From positions 43,381 through 107,380 of the forward strand of contig NZ_VCCH02000020.1 in the NCBI RefSeq assembly GCF_005938675.2: a stretch of 64,000 nucleotides of DNA, in the 5' to 3' direction. Numbering within the stretch: position 1 is the first letter of the stretch; each line of letters opens with the position of its first letter. Source of the stretch: Mycobacterium sp. KBS0706. GTDB taxonomy: Bacteria > Pseudomonadota > Alphaproteobacteria > DSM-16000 > Inquilinaceae. Shown one piece after another: positions 1 to 9,484 of this stretch. The notes under the pieces are model-generated. The model saw only the letters and a list, made by a program, of their open reading frames with translations, was not told the origin of the DNA and did no database searches. Position numbers and translations under genes: made by a program.

Positions 1-783
<783 letters not shown>

Positions 784-810
784 TCACCCCCTCCGGGGTC
801 CGACCGAGAC

Positions 811-839
811 AAGCCCCCGCCTTCCGGCGGGGGCTTTTT
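811..839 (+). terminator. rho-independent terminator of ahcY
   Basis: An 11-bp perfect GC-rich stem (arm AAGCCCCCGCC) with a TTCC loop is followed by a T-run. It lies 28 bp after the ahcY stop, in the correct orientation. Confidence 0.9.
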
Positions 840-969
840 CGTGCGTGCGCGACGGGCGGCCGAAGATCCCCAGTTTCAACATATTTGGAACAAATCCCGG
901 CCCTTCCGCTGCATATACTTTCGGGCTCTTGGAAATTCTAAAACTTTATTCCCAGCCAGCGAGACAACC

Positions 970-2022
970 ATGACGATATTCACAGGCACCAGCGGCGATG
1001 ACAGCCTGCCGGCGGTCGGCCAGGACAACAGCGGCAACGACACCTTCTACGGCCTGGCCGGGGCCGATTATATCAATGCCGGCATCGGCGACGACATCGC
1101 CTATGGCGGCTCCGAGGTCGACTTCATCGATGGCGGTGGCGGCGACGACTATCTCGACGGCGGCACCGGCGCCGACACCCTGATCGGCAATTTCGGCGAC
1201 GACACCTATATCGTCGACAACGCCGGCGACACGGTCACCGAATACTCGGCCATGGACGGCACCGACACGATCTATTCCAGCGTCTCCTACACCCTGCCGC
1301 AATATGTCGAGCGGCTGATCCTGACCGGCGGTTTCAACCTGAGCGGGACCGGCGGCGCCGGCGCCGACACCATCATCGGCAATTCCGGCGCCAACACCCT
1401 GACCGGCAACGCCGGGGCCGATTTCCTGTCCGGCGGCGACGGCAACGACGTGCTGCGCGGAGGCGCCGGCATGGACGTCCTCGACGGCGGCAACGGCATC
1501 GACGCGGTCACCTACACCGAGAACGAGGTGGCCGTGACCGTGAACCTGGCCACCGGCGTCGGCAGCGGCGGCAGCGCCCAGGGCGACAGCTACAGCAGCA
1601 TCGAGAACGTCAACGGCAGCACCGCCGACGACACCATCATCGGCAACGCGGCCGCCAATGTGCTGAACGGCTGGGCCGGCAAGGACACCCTCACCGGCGG
1701 CGGCGGGGCAGATACCTTCGCCTTCTCCCAGACCAATCACAGCGCGGTCGGCGCCAATGCCGATGTGATCACCGATTTCAGCCACGCCCAGGGCGACAAG
1801 ATCGACCTGTCGGCGATCGACGCCGACACGACGGTGGCGGGCAACCAGGCCTTCACCTTCATCGGCACCGGCCTCTACAACGGCGACGCGGGAGAGTTGC
1901 GCTACACGTCCAACGGCGCCGTCACCACCATCGCCGGCGACGTGAACGGCGACGGCGTCTCGGACTTCCACATCCAGCTGACCGGCTCCATCGGCCTGGT
2001 GGCCGCCGACTTCGTGCTCTAG
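970..2022 (+). CDS. RTX/hemolysin-type calcium-binding secreted protein
   Basis: A 350-residue acidic, Gly/Asp-rich protein without a signal peptide, as expected for a type I secretion substrate. Nonapeptide RTX repeats of the GGxGxDxLx kind appear in several blocks, for example GGGGDDYLDGGTGADTLIG (about residues 57-75), GGDGNDVLRGGAGMDVLDGG (about 156-175) and GGGGADTFAF near residue 245. These fold into Ca2+-binding parallel beta-rolls outside the cell. The last 90 residues (VITDFSHAQGDKIDLSAID onward) resemble the C-terminal domain of serralysin-type exported proteins. No catalytic domain is visible, so the role could be structural or adhesive. The ATG at 970 starts exactly at the repeat protein; an upstream in-frame start at 841 would add a stretch without homology lying next to the ahcY terminator. 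No ABC/HlyD/TolC export genes are in the window. Confidence 0.85.
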   Translation: MTIFTGTSGDDSLPAVGQDNSGNDTFYGLAGADYINAGIGDDIAYGGSEVDFIDGGGGDDYLDGGTGADTLIGNFGDDTYIVDNAGDTVTEYSAMDGTDTIYSSVSYTLPQYVERLILTGGFNLSGTGGAGADTIIGNSGANTLTGNAGADFLSGGDGNDVLRGGAGMDVLDGGNGIDAVTYTENEVAVTVNLATGVGSGGSAQGDSYSSIENVNGSTADDTIIGNAAANVLNGWAGKDTLTGGGGADTFAFSQTNHSAVGANADVITDFSHAQGDKIDLSAIDADTTVAGNQAFTFIGTGLYNGDAGELRYTSNGAVTTIAGDVNGDGVSDFHIQLTGSIGLVAADFVL

Positions 2023-2034
2023 CCGAGCAGCCCG

Positions 2035-3009
2035 TCAGTCGGTCGTCGGGATGCCGTCGAAGTCGCTCTCGACCGACAGGTCGCTCTGATCGGCGCAGGT
2101 GAAGCGGGCAGAGCCGGCGAGCGGGTCCAGGCCGGTCAAGGTCAGGGTGCCGCTCGCCGCCTGGTCGCAGCCGTCGATCGAGCCGTCGCCGGCCTCCAGG
2201 CTGAAGGAGACGCCGTAACCGGTCGCCGACTTGTCGGCCGCGACCGCCTGGGAGAACGGCTTCAGGTCGTGCGCGCCGAGCGCCGCGTCCTTCGGCAGGG
2301 CGACCACCACGGCGCCGACCGGCATCATCTGCTTGGTGCCGTGGACGTCGCGCTCCTGCTCCAGATACAGCAGCAGCAGCCGGCTGCCCGCGGCCTGGCG
2401 CTTGGCCGAGCCGGTGCCGGTGATGGTGGCGTTGACCGGCGCGCCGACCTTGGTGCTGACCCGGCCGGGGCCGGCCGAGGCCGCGGCCGGCTCGGACGGC
2501 ACCACCTGGTTCGGGTCGACCGGCACCGCGTCGAAGGTCAGCGACAGCGTCGCCTCTGACGAATCGCGGCAGGTGAAGTTCAGCGTGCCGGCGAAGGGCG
2601 AGACGGCCGAGATCTCGACCGTGCCCTGCGGCACCAGCCGGCAGTCGCGCACCCGCGACCCGTCCGCGCCGATGGCAAGGTAGAGCGCGCCGGCGGCCTT
2701 GCCGTCCTTGTCGTGGCGGGCCGAATCGTAACTGCCGACCGGAAGATCGCCCGGCGCGACATCGGCCGGCAGCAGCAGCTGGATCTGGCGGGCGCGGATC
2801 ACACCCTCGCCGGTCGCGGTCATGCCGAGGACGAAACGGCCGCGATCGTCCTTCACCACGGCCGCGAAGCCTTCGATCGCCTCGGTCTCTCCGCCGGTGC
2901 CCGCGACCGTGCCGCGGAAGGTGCCGAGGGTCTGGTCGGCCGCCGCCGCGGGCAGGGCCGGCAGCAGGATCAAGAGAGCGAAGGCGAGGCGGCGCAGCAT
3001 GGGTCTCAT
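2035..3009 (-). CDS. secreted protein of unknown function
   Basis: A 324-residue protein with a clear Sec signal peptide (MLRRLAFALLILLPALPAAAA), so it is probably periplasmic. The mature part is Thr/Gly/Ala-rich with two similar halves: each has a stretch ending in a SxxFTC(R/A)D-type motif (FAGTLNFTCRDSSEATLS and LAGSARFTCADQSDLSVES). This suggests a duplicated beta-rich domain with one cysteine pair per half. I do not recognise the family. Two in-frame ATGs lie at 3009 and 3000; the second has a GGAATGAG sequence 4-11 nt upstream and is equally plausible. It converges on the RTX gene, with the stop codons 12 bp apart. Confidence 0.7.
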   Translation of the reverse strand: MRPMLRRLAFALLILLPALPAAAADQTLGTFRGTVAGTGGETEAIEGFAAVVKDDRGRFVLGMTATGEGVIRARQIQLLLPADVAPGDLPVGSYDSARHDKDGKAAGALYLAIGADGSRVRDCRLVPQGTVEISAVSPFAGTLNFTCRDSSEATLSLTFDAVPVDPNQVVPSEPAAASAGPGRVSTKVGAPVNATITGTGSAKRQAAGSRLLLLYLEQERDVHGTKQMMPVGAVVVALPKDAALGAHDLKPFSQAVAADKSATGYGVSFSLEAGDGSIDGCDQAASGTLTLTGLDPLAGSARFTCADQSDLSVESDFDGIPTTD

Positions 3010-3078
3010 TCCGGTGGTCCGGCCGCACCCTACACGCTGCGGCCCCGCCGCGCCTCCCCGCCATCGCGTCGCAGGCCG

Positions 3079-4215
3079 TCAGGCGGAGAGATGCACCTCC
3101 AGCGCCGCCAGGGCCTCCGGCATGTCGGCGCGGCCGAAGCCGATGCGGAAGCGGTCCGCCGGCACCGGGCCGAGGGCGGAGCGGTAGACCCGCGCCGGCA
3201 GCAGCAGCACGCCGGAGCGCTCGACCAGGTCATCGGCGAAGGCATCCACCCCCTCGCCGCCGAGATAGCGCGGGAAGGCGATGCAGCCGCCCGCGGGCAC
3301 CTGCCACTCAAAGCGGTTGGCGTGGCGGGCGAAGAAGGCGTCGAGCAGCGGCAGGTTCTTGGCGACCAGGGCCCGGCTGCGCGCCATCAGCCGGTCGCGC
3401 GCGCCGATCGCGATCTCGGCCAGCGCCTCGCTCGGCGCCGGGGCGCACAGCGTGGTGTAGTCCTTCTGCCGCACGATCCGGCGCAGCAGCTCGCGGTCGC
3501 GACATGCGACCCAGCCGAGGCGCAACCCCGGCAGGCCATAGGTCTTGGACAGCACCCCGACCGACAGAGCGCGCTCGTAGAGCTCGGCCGCCGGCGGCAG
3601 GCGCTCCTCCTCGCGCCGCTCCAGCCCGCGATAGACCTCGTCCGACAGGATCCAGATCCCGCGCGACCGCGCGAGGTCGATGATCGCGTCGAACACCGGG
3701 CGCGGCGGCAGGTAGCCGGTCGGGTTGTGCGGCAGGTTCAGGATGATGGCTTTGGTGTTCGGCCGCAGCGCCGCCGCGATCCGGTCCGGGTCGAGCGACC
3801 AGCCGTGTTCGGACTCCGGAGCCGGGTCGAGCGGCACGCCGGTGACGGCGCAGATGCTGGCGGCCACCGCCTCGAGCGACTGGTAGTTCGGGATCAACGT
3901 CACCGCATGGTCGTCCGGGCCGAGGAGGGCCCGCACCGACTGGAAGATCGCCTCCCCCGCCCCGACCGTGACTGCCACGTCGTCGGCCTCCAGCCCGGCA
4001 TACATCCCGGCGATGGCGGCCCGCAGCGTCGGCGCCCCGGCGGTCTCGGTGTAGCCGAGCCACAGCCGGTCCCAGGCCTCACGCTGCTGCGGCGTGCCGA
4101 GGGCCAGGAGATCGGTCAGCGTCAGCGACTCCATGTCGGAGGCACAGAGATTGTGGCGGGCGGTGAACTCCCAGCGCGCGAAATAGGCTTCGAGCGCGAA
4201 TTCGGGCAAGGACAT
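3079..4215 (-). CDS. class I/II PLP-dependent aminotransferase
   Basis: A 378-residue fold-type I aminotransferase. The PLP Schiff-base lysine is in SKTYGLPGLRLGW, the Asn of the PLP pocket is in LNLPHNPTGY, the Asp/Tyr pair is in ILSDEVYRGLE, and the carboxylate-binding Arg is near the C-terminus (PADRFRIGFGRADMPEAL). The amino donor cannot be told from sequence. It is divergent from a LysE-family exporter across a 123-bp gap with an inverted repeat, so the pair may handle one amino acid. The start at 4215 (MSLPEF) fits the family length; the open frame runs further upstream but into the exporter gene. Confidence 0.88.
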   Translation of the reverse strand: MSLPEFALEAYFARWEFTARHNLCASDMESLTLTDLLALGTPQQREAWDRLWLGYTETAGAPTLRAAIAGMYAGLEADDVAVTVGAGEAIFQSVRALLGPDDHAVTLIPNYQSLEAVAASICAVTGVPLDPAPESEHGWSLDPDRIAAALRPNTKAIILNLPHNPTGYLPPRPVFDAIIDLARSRGIWILSDEVYRGLERREEERLPPAAELYERALSVGVLSKTYGLPGLRLGWVACRDRELLRRIVRQKDYTTLCAPAPSEALAEIAIGARDRLMARSRALVAKNLPLLDAFFARHANRFEWQVPAGGCIAFPRYLGGEGVDAFADDLVERSGVLLLPARVYRSALGPVPADRFRIGFGRADMPEALAALEVHLSA

Positions 4216-4278
4216 CGGTGTCTCCTCAGGCGGCGGCGCGGCCGGAGGGTGGCACGGAGATTGATATTGCTCCACGCC

Positions 4279-4301
4279 GGAATTGTTCGGGACAATGTTC
4301 C
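4279..4301. promoter_or_regulatory. inverted repeat in the divergent aminotransferase/exporter promoter
   Basis: The 123-bp divergent gap (4216-4338) is less GC-rich than its surroundings and carries an imperfect 23-bp inverted repeat, GGAA-TTGT-TCGGG-ACAA-TGTTCC. Its position between the two starts suits a shared operator. The regulator is unknown and no adjacent gene encodes one. Confidence 0.4.
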
Positions 4302-4338
4302 GATTGTATCGATCCTCCGGCCGCGCCACTGTGCGGCC

Positions 4339-4944
4339 ATGACGCCCGAGCTGCTCTCCTCTTTCACCCTGTTCGCCTTCGTCACCTCGATCACGCCGGG
4401 GCCGAACAACATCATGCTGACCGCCTCCGGCCTCAGCTTCGGCTTTCGCCGGACGGTGCCGCACATGGTCGGCATCGCCGTCGGCTTCACCGTGATGGTG
4501 GCGGCGGTCGGGCTGGGGCTGGGCGCCGCCTTCGCCGCCTGGCCGCTGCTGTACGAGCTGCTGAAATACGGCGGCGCCGCCTATCTGCTCTACCTCGCCT
4601 GGAAGATCGCGCGGTCGGGGCCGATCTCGGCCGGCGGCGAGGCCGGGCGCCCGATGACCTTCCTGGAGGCCGCGGCGTTCCAATGGATCAATCCCAAGGC
4701 TTGGGTTATGGCGGTGGGCGCCATCGCCACCTACACGCCGCAGGCAGGATTCCTGGGCAATTTGGCCATCGTCACCGTGGTGTTCGGGCTGGTGAACCTG
4801 CCCAGCGTCGGGTGCTGGGCCCTGTTCGGCACGGCGCTGCGCCGGGTGCTGCACGCCCCCGCCGCGGTCCGCGCCTTCAACCTCGGCATGGCCCTGCTGC
4901 TGGTCGCCTCGCTGTACCCGATCGCGGCCGACCTGCTGGGCTGA
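4339..4944 (+). CDS. LysE/RhtB-family amino-acid exporter
   Basis: A 201-residue inner-membrane protein with about six hydrophobic segments and the LysE-family signature near the N-terminus (FVTSITPGPNNIMLTASGL, residues about 13-31). Members export amino acids or their analogues using the proton gradient. FQWINPKAWVMAVGA is the conserved Asn-Pro-Lys motif of the third to fourth segment. The start at 4339 gives the normal family length (about 200). It is divergent from the aminotransferase and ends 3 bp before the stop of the convergent reductase gene. Confidence 0.9.
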   Translation: MTPELLSSFTLFAFVTSITPGPNNIMLTASGLSFGFRRTVPHMVGIAVGFTVMVAAVGLGLGAAFAAWPLLYELLKYGGAAYLLYLAWKIARSGPISAGGEAGRPMTFLEAAAFQWINPKAWVMAVGAIATYTPQAGFLGNLAIVTVVFGLVNLPSVGCWALFGTALRRVLHAPAAVRAFNLGMALLLVASLYPIAADLLG

Positions 4945-4947
4945 GGC

Positions 4948-5958
4948 CTACGCCCCCGGCACCCCGGACGTCGTCGAATACTCGAAATGCAGCACCTCGC
5001 CCGGATGGGCGAGCGGGTGGATGGCATGGGCGGCCGAGGCGGCCTCGGCGAAGCCGGTCAGGATCAGCTTCAGCTTGTGCGGATAGGTGGCGATGTCGCC
5101 GACGGCGAAGATGCCGGGCACGCTGGTCGCCGCCGTCGCCTGGTCGATGGCGATGTGGCTCTTGTCCAGCGCCAGGCCCCAGTCCGCGATCGGGCCGAGA
5201 TTCATCGACAGGCCGAAGAAGGGCAGCAGCACGTCGGCGTCGAGCCGCCGCACCTCGCCGTCCAGCGTCGCCACGGTGACGGCGGAGAGCTGGCCGCCCG
5301 CCCCCTCCAGCCCGTGCAGCTGGTAGGGGGTGACCAGCTCGATCTTTCCGGCCTCGGCCAAGGCATGCAGCCTGGCGACGCTGTCCGGCGCGCCGCGGAA
5401 CTTGTCGCGCCGGTGCACCACCATGACCTTGGCGGCGATGTCGGCCAGCAGGATCGACCAGTCGAGCGCGCTGTCGCCGCCGCCGGCCACCACCACCCGC
5501 TTGCCGCGCAGCGCCTCCTTCCGCGTCACCATGTAAAACACCGAGCGGTTCTCATAGGCCTCGATCCCGGCCAGCGGCGGCCGGTTCGGGCCGAAGGCGC
5601 CGACCCCCGCGGCGACGATCACCGCCGCGGCGTCGATCTCAGTGCCGGTGCTGGTGCCGACCAGCCACCGGCCGTCCGGCTGCCGCGCCAGCGTCTCGAC
5701 CCGCTGGCAGAGATGATAGACTGGGTCGAAGGGCGCGGCCTGGGCCACCAGCCTATCGATCAGTTCCGCCGCCTCGATCCGCAGCTGGCCGGGGATGTCG
5801 TAGATCGGCTTTTCCGGATAGAGCGCGGCGCATTGCCCGCCCTGGACGTCGAGCACGTCGACGACATGGCACTTCATCTTCAGCATGCCGCATTCGAACA
5901 CCGCGAACAGCCCGACCGGGCCGGCCCCGATGATGGCGACGTCGGTGCGGTGCAGCAT
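4948..5958 (-). CDS. ferredoxin/flavodoxin--NADP+ reductase, thioredoxin-reductase type
   Basis: A 336-residue flavoprotein of the YumC-like ferredoxin-NADP reductase group, which moves electrons between NADPH and ferredoxin/flavodoxin. The FAD dinucleotide fold is at the N-terminus (IIGAGPVGLFAVFECGML), followed by GGQCAALYPEKPIYDIPG. A second Rossmann fold for NADPH (VVVAGGGDSALDWS) lacks the CxxC pair of true thioredoxin reductases, which defines this group. The C-terminal FAD motif GIFAVGDIATYPHKLKL is present. The start at 5958 is set by a GGAGG ribosome-binding site 7 nt upstream. Confidence 0.9.
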   Translation of the reverse strand: MLHRTDVAIIGAGPVGLFAVFECGMLKMKCHVVDVLDVQGGQCAALYPEKPIYDIPGQLRIEAAELIDRLVAQAAPFDPVYHLCQRVETLARQPDGRWLVGTSTGTEIDAAAVIVAAGVGAFGPNRPPLAGIEAYENRSVFYMVTRKEALRGKRVVVAGGGDSALDWSILLADIAAKVMVVHRRDKFRGAPDSVARLHALAEAGKIELVTPYQLHGLEGAGGQLSAVTVATLDGEVRRLDADVLLPFFGLSMNLGPIADWGLALDKSHIAIDQATAATSVPGIFAVGDIATYPHKLKLILTGFAEAASAAHAIHPLAHPGEVLHFEYSTTSGVPGA

Positions 5959-6071
5959 GGTGGTCCTCCGGGCTCCAGGCCCCGATGGGATAGCCGGTTC
6001 CGTGGCCCGGCGCATCATCGCGATGCGACGCGGGGTGACGCAATGGGCCCCATTATGCGAACAATCGGCCG

Positions 6072-6542
6072 ATGTTCCGATTCACCCTCGACCTGCCGGA
6101 CGAAGCCGCGACCGCAGCCCTGGCGGCGCGGCTGGCGGCGCGGCTGCAGCCCGGCGATATCGTACTGCTGGCCGGGGATCTCGGCGCCGGCAAGTCCTTC
6201 CTGGCGCGGGCCCTGATCCGCGCCGCTTCGGGCGAGCCGGAGCTGGAGGTGCCGAGCCCGACCTTCACCCTGGTCCAGTCCTACGACCTGCCGGCGGGCG
6301 AGCTGTGGCATTTCGACCTGTACCGGCTGGCGGCGCCGGAGGAGGTGCTGGAGCTCGGCTGGGACGAGGCGCGGCTGGGCATCTGCCTGGTGGAATGGCC
6401 GGACCGGCTGGGCCCGCTGGTGCCGACCGACCGGCTGAAGATCGAGCTGGCCCATGGCGAGGCCGACGGCCGCATCGCCACGATCATCGGCCTGGGCGGC
6501 CGCGGCGCGGCCCTGGCCCGGGCCCTGCGCGAGGGGCCGTGA
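6072..6542 (+). CDS. tsaE: tRNA threonylcarbamoyladenosine biosynthesis ATPase TsaE
   Basis: A 156-residue ATPase subunit that works with TsaB/TsaD to make t6A at position 37 of ANN-decoding tRNAs. Walker A GDLGAGKS (residues 35-42) is followed by the TsaE hallmark SPTFTLVQSYD and by WHFDLYRL and ICLVEWPDRLG. Its TGA overlaps the GTG start of addB (GTGA), so translation is coupled. Confidence 0.95.
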   Translation: MFRFTLDLPDEAATAALAARLAARLQPGDIVLLAGDLGAGKSFLARALIRAASGEPELEVPSPTFTLVQSYDLPAGELWHFDLYRLAAPEEVLELGWDEARLGICLVEWPDRLGPLVPTDRLKIELAHGEADGRIATIIGLGGRGAALARALREGP

Positions 6543-9484
6543 CCCCGCGGGTCTATACGATCGGGGCCGGCGGCGGCATTGCCGATGCGCTGGCCCGCGG
6601 CCTGCTGGCCCAAGCCGCGGGCGACCCGCTGGCGCTGGGCGCCATGACCGTGCTGCTGCCGGGCCGACGGGCCGGCACCACCCTGCGCGACGCCTTCCTG
6701 CGCGCAGCAGAGGGCAAACCCCTGCTGCTGCCGCGGCTGCTGCCGGTCGGCGACATCGATGCCGACGCGCTGGGCCTGGCCGCCGGCGAGACCCCGGCGG
6801 TGGCCGAGGCGCTGGATCTGCCGCCGGCCATTCAGCCAAGGCAGCGGCAGATCCTGCTGGCCCGGCTGGTCCTGGCCCGGAAGGACCAGGAGGTCGGCGC
6901 CGACCAAGCAATGCATCTGGCGGCGGCGCTGGCCCGGCTGCTGGACGAGGTGCAGGCCGAGGGGCTGGGCTTCGACCGGCTGGACGGGCTGGTGCCGACG
7001 GAGCTGGCCGAGCATTGGCAGGAAACGCTGCGCTTCCTCGGCATCGTCACCACCGCCTGGCCCGAGGTGCTGAAGGACCTCGACGCCCTCGACCCGGCCG
7101 AATGGCGCACCCGGCTGACCTGCGCCCAGGCCGAGGCCTGGTCGGAATCGGCGCCGGCCGACCCGGTGATCGCCGCCGGCCTGCTGGGCACCAACCCGGC
7201 CGAGATCGAATTGCTGCGCGTGGTCGCGTCGCTGCCGCAGGGTGCGCTGGTGCTGCCCGGGCTGGACCGCTTCATGGATGGCGAGAGCTGGGACCAGCTC
7301 GATGACGGCCACCCGCAGCAGCCGCTGAAGCGCATGCTCGAAGGGCTGGGCGTCGACCGGACAGCGGTCGCCGACTGGCCGACGCCGCCGGCCGGCGGTC
7401 CCGACCGCACCGTGCTGCTGCGCGAGGTGATGCGGCCGGCCGCCACCACCGATGCCTGGCGCAGCCCCGCCGGGCTGGAGGCCGCGGCGCTGGCCGGCCT
7501 GGCCCGGATCGACTGCGCCACGGCGCAGGAGGAGGCTGGCGTCATCGCCCTGCTGCTGCGCGAGGTGCTGGAGACGCCCGGCCGCACCGGGGCGCTGGTG
7601 ACGCCGGACCGGGACCTGGCCCGCCGGGTGGCGGCCCATCTCACACGTTGGCAAGTTGCGGTCGATGATTCGGCCGGCCGGCCCTTGGCCGACACCCCGG
7701 TCGGCGCCTATCTGCGGCTGGTCGCCGACGTCGCCTTCCGCGACGCCTCGCCGCTGTCGGTGCTGGCCCTGCTGAAGCACCCGCTGGCGGCCGGCGGCGG
7801 GCCGATCGGCCTGTTCCGCGAGGCGCTGCGGCGGCTGGAGCGACAGGTGCTGCGCGGCCCGGCGCCCGAGCCGGGCATCGCCGGCCTGAAAGCGGCGCTG
7901 GCCGCCAGTGGCGCCGGGCCGGCGCTCGCCGCCTGGCTGGACAAGGTCGGCGACATCCTCGGCCCCTTCGTCGCCGCGGTGGGCGAAGAGACCCAGTCAC
8001 CGGCCGAGCTGTTGCGCCTGCATATCACCTGCGCCGAGGCGCTGGCCGAGACCGATGCCGAGTCCGGCCCCGCCCGGCTGTGGCGGGCCGAGGACGGCGA
8101 CGCGGCACAGGCCCTGGCCGAGGAGCTGCTGACCGGCTTCGACGGCTTTCCCACGATCCCCGGCCAGGACTGGCCCGGCCTGTTCGAGGCGATGATGGAC
8201 GGGGCCGTGGTGCGGCCACGCTGGGGCCGGCACCCGCGGCTGGCGATCCTGGGCCCGGTCGAGGCCCGCATGGCCCGGTTCGACCGCATCGTGCTGGGCG
8301 GGCTGAACGAGGGCACCTGGCCGTCCGCGCCGGCCGCCGACCCCTGGCTGTCGCGGCCGATGCGGCGGCAATTCGGCCTGCCGGCGCCGGAGCGGCGCAT
8401 CGGCCTGGCCGCCAACGACTTCGCCCAGGCCGCCGCAGGGGCCGAGGTTTTCTTGACCCGGGCGGAGAAGGTGGAGGGCACGCCGACGGTGCCGTCGCGC
8501 TGGTTGCTGCGGCTGCAGGCGGTGCTGGACGGCGCCGGCCTGGCCCTGGCGCCGCCGCAGCGCGACTGGCGCGCTTTGGCCCGGCACATCGACGAGCCCG
8601 ACGCCGTGCGGCCGGTGGCGCCGCCCAAGCCCAAGCCCCCGGTCGCCGCCCGGCCGCGGCGCCTGTCGGTGACCCAGATCTCGGTCTGGATGCAGGACCC
8701 CTACGCCATCTACGCCCGGATGGTGCTGGGGCTGGAGCCGCTGGACCCGATCGAGGCTGAGCCGGGCGCGGCCGAGCGCGGCACCGCGATCCACGACGCC
8801 CTGGCCGCCTTCCTGCAAGCCCATCCCGAGACGCTGCCGCCCGATGCCCTCGACCGGCTGCTGGCGCTGGGCCGGGCCGAGTTCGCCAAGCTGCCGCCGG
8901 GGCCGGACATCCGCACCTTCTGGTGGCCCCGCTTCGCTCGCATCGCCGCCTGGTTCGTGGAGGCCGAGGCGCAGCTGCGCGCGGCCGGGCGGCGGGCGAT
9001 CCTGACCGAGCAGAAGGGGCTGGTCACCCTGGCCGCCCCGGCCGGTGCCTTCGCCTTGTCCGGCGTCGCCGACCGCATCGACCAGGGGCCGGACGGGTTG
9101 GTGGTGGTCGACTACAAGACCGGCGTGGTGCCGTCGAACGAGCAGATCCTGGCCGGGCACCAGCCGCAGCTGCCGCTGGAGGCGATGATGATCCGCGACG
9201 GCGGCTTCCCCGGCGTGCCCTCGGGCGTGCCGGTGGCCGGGCTGGAGCATTGGCGCCTGTCCGGCGCCGCGACCGCCGGCGAAATCAAGCCGGTGAAACC
9301 GGCCGAGGGCGACCTCGCCGCCCTGGCCGAACAGGCGCTGGCCGGGCTGCTGGGCCTGGTCGGCCGTTTCGACCTGCCGGAGACGCCCTATCTGTCGCAA
9401 CCGCGCGGCCTGGCGCCGCGCTTCTCCGACTATGCCCATCTGGCCCGGGTCAAGGAATGGTCGGCGGGGGACGGCGAGGGATGA
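6539..9484 (+). CDS. addB: double-strand break repair protein AddB
   Basis: A 981-residue subunit of the AddAB helicase-nuclease that resects DNA double-strand ends and loads RecA at recombination hot spots, the alphaproteobacterial counterpart of RecBCD. The N-terminal part is the inactivated helicase-like region. Near the C-terminus (about residues 700-870) is the RecB-type nuclease domain with LSVTQISVWMQDPYAIYAR and the catalytic Asp-Tyr-Lys motif VVVDYKTG near residue 853. The start chosen is GTG at 6539, overlapping the tsaE stop; the frame is open further upstream but only as antisense of tsaE. Its TGA overlaps the addA ATG (ATGA). Confidence 0.93.
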   Translation: MTPRVYTIGAGGGIADALARGLLAQAAGDPLALGAMTVLLPGRRAGTTLRDAFLRAAEGKPLLLPRLLPVGDIDADALGLAAGETPAVAEALDLPPAIQPRQRQILLARLVLARKDQEVGADQAMHLAAALARLLDEVQAEGLGFDRLDGLVPTELAEHWQETLRFLGIVTTAWPEVLKDLDALDPAEWRTRLTCAQAEAWSESAPADPVIAAGLLGTNPAEIELLRVVASLPQGALVLPGLDRFMDGESWDQLDDGHPQQPLKRMLEGLGVDRTAVADWPTPPAGGPDRTVLLREVMRPAATTDAWRSPAGLEAAALAGLARIDCATAQEEAGVIALLLREVLETPGRTGALVTPDRDLARRVAAHLTRWQVAVDDSAGRPLADTPVGAYLRLVADVAFRDASPLSVLALLKHPLAAGGGPIGLFREALRRLERQVLRGPAPEPGIAGLKAALAASGAGPALAAWLDKVGDILGPFVAAVGEETQSPAELLRLHITCAEALAETDAESGPARLWRAEDGDAAQALAEELLTGFDGFPTIPGQDWPGLFEAMMDGAVVRPRWGRHPRLAILGPVEARMARFDRIVLGGLNEGTWPSAPAADPWLSRPMRRQFGLPAPERRIGLAANDFAQAAAGAEVFLTRAEKVEGTPTVPSRWLLRLQAVLDGAGLALAPPQRDWRALARHIDEPDAVRPVAPPKPKPPVAARPRRLSVTQISVWMQDPYAIYARMVLGLEPLDPIEAEPGAAERGTAIHDALAAFLQAHPETLPPDALDRLLALGRAEFAKLPPGPDIRTFWWPRFARIAAWFVEAEAQLRAAGRRAILTEQKGLVTLAAPAGAFALSGVADRIDQGPDGLVVVDYKTGVVPSNEQILAGHQPQLPLEAMMIRDGGFPGVPSGVPVAGLEHWRLSGAATAGEIKPVKPAEGDLAALAEQALAGLLGLVGRFDLPETPYLSQPRGLAPRFSDYAHLARVKEWSAGDGEG

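Noticed and set aside
946..1971. Minus-strand Gly/Val/Ala-rich open frame opposite the RTX gene
   Set aside because: It is the complement of the repeated RTX codons; no start signal or family.
2713..4338. Upstream extension of the LysE exporter frame
   Set aside because: The extra residues are Arg/Gly/Gln-rich shadow of the aminotransferase and secreted-protein genes. The family start and length fit 4339.
5885..6538. Upstream extension of the addB frame over tsaE
   Set aside because: It overlaps the well-supported tsaE; the GTG at 6539 with a 4-nt overlap is the typical coupled start.
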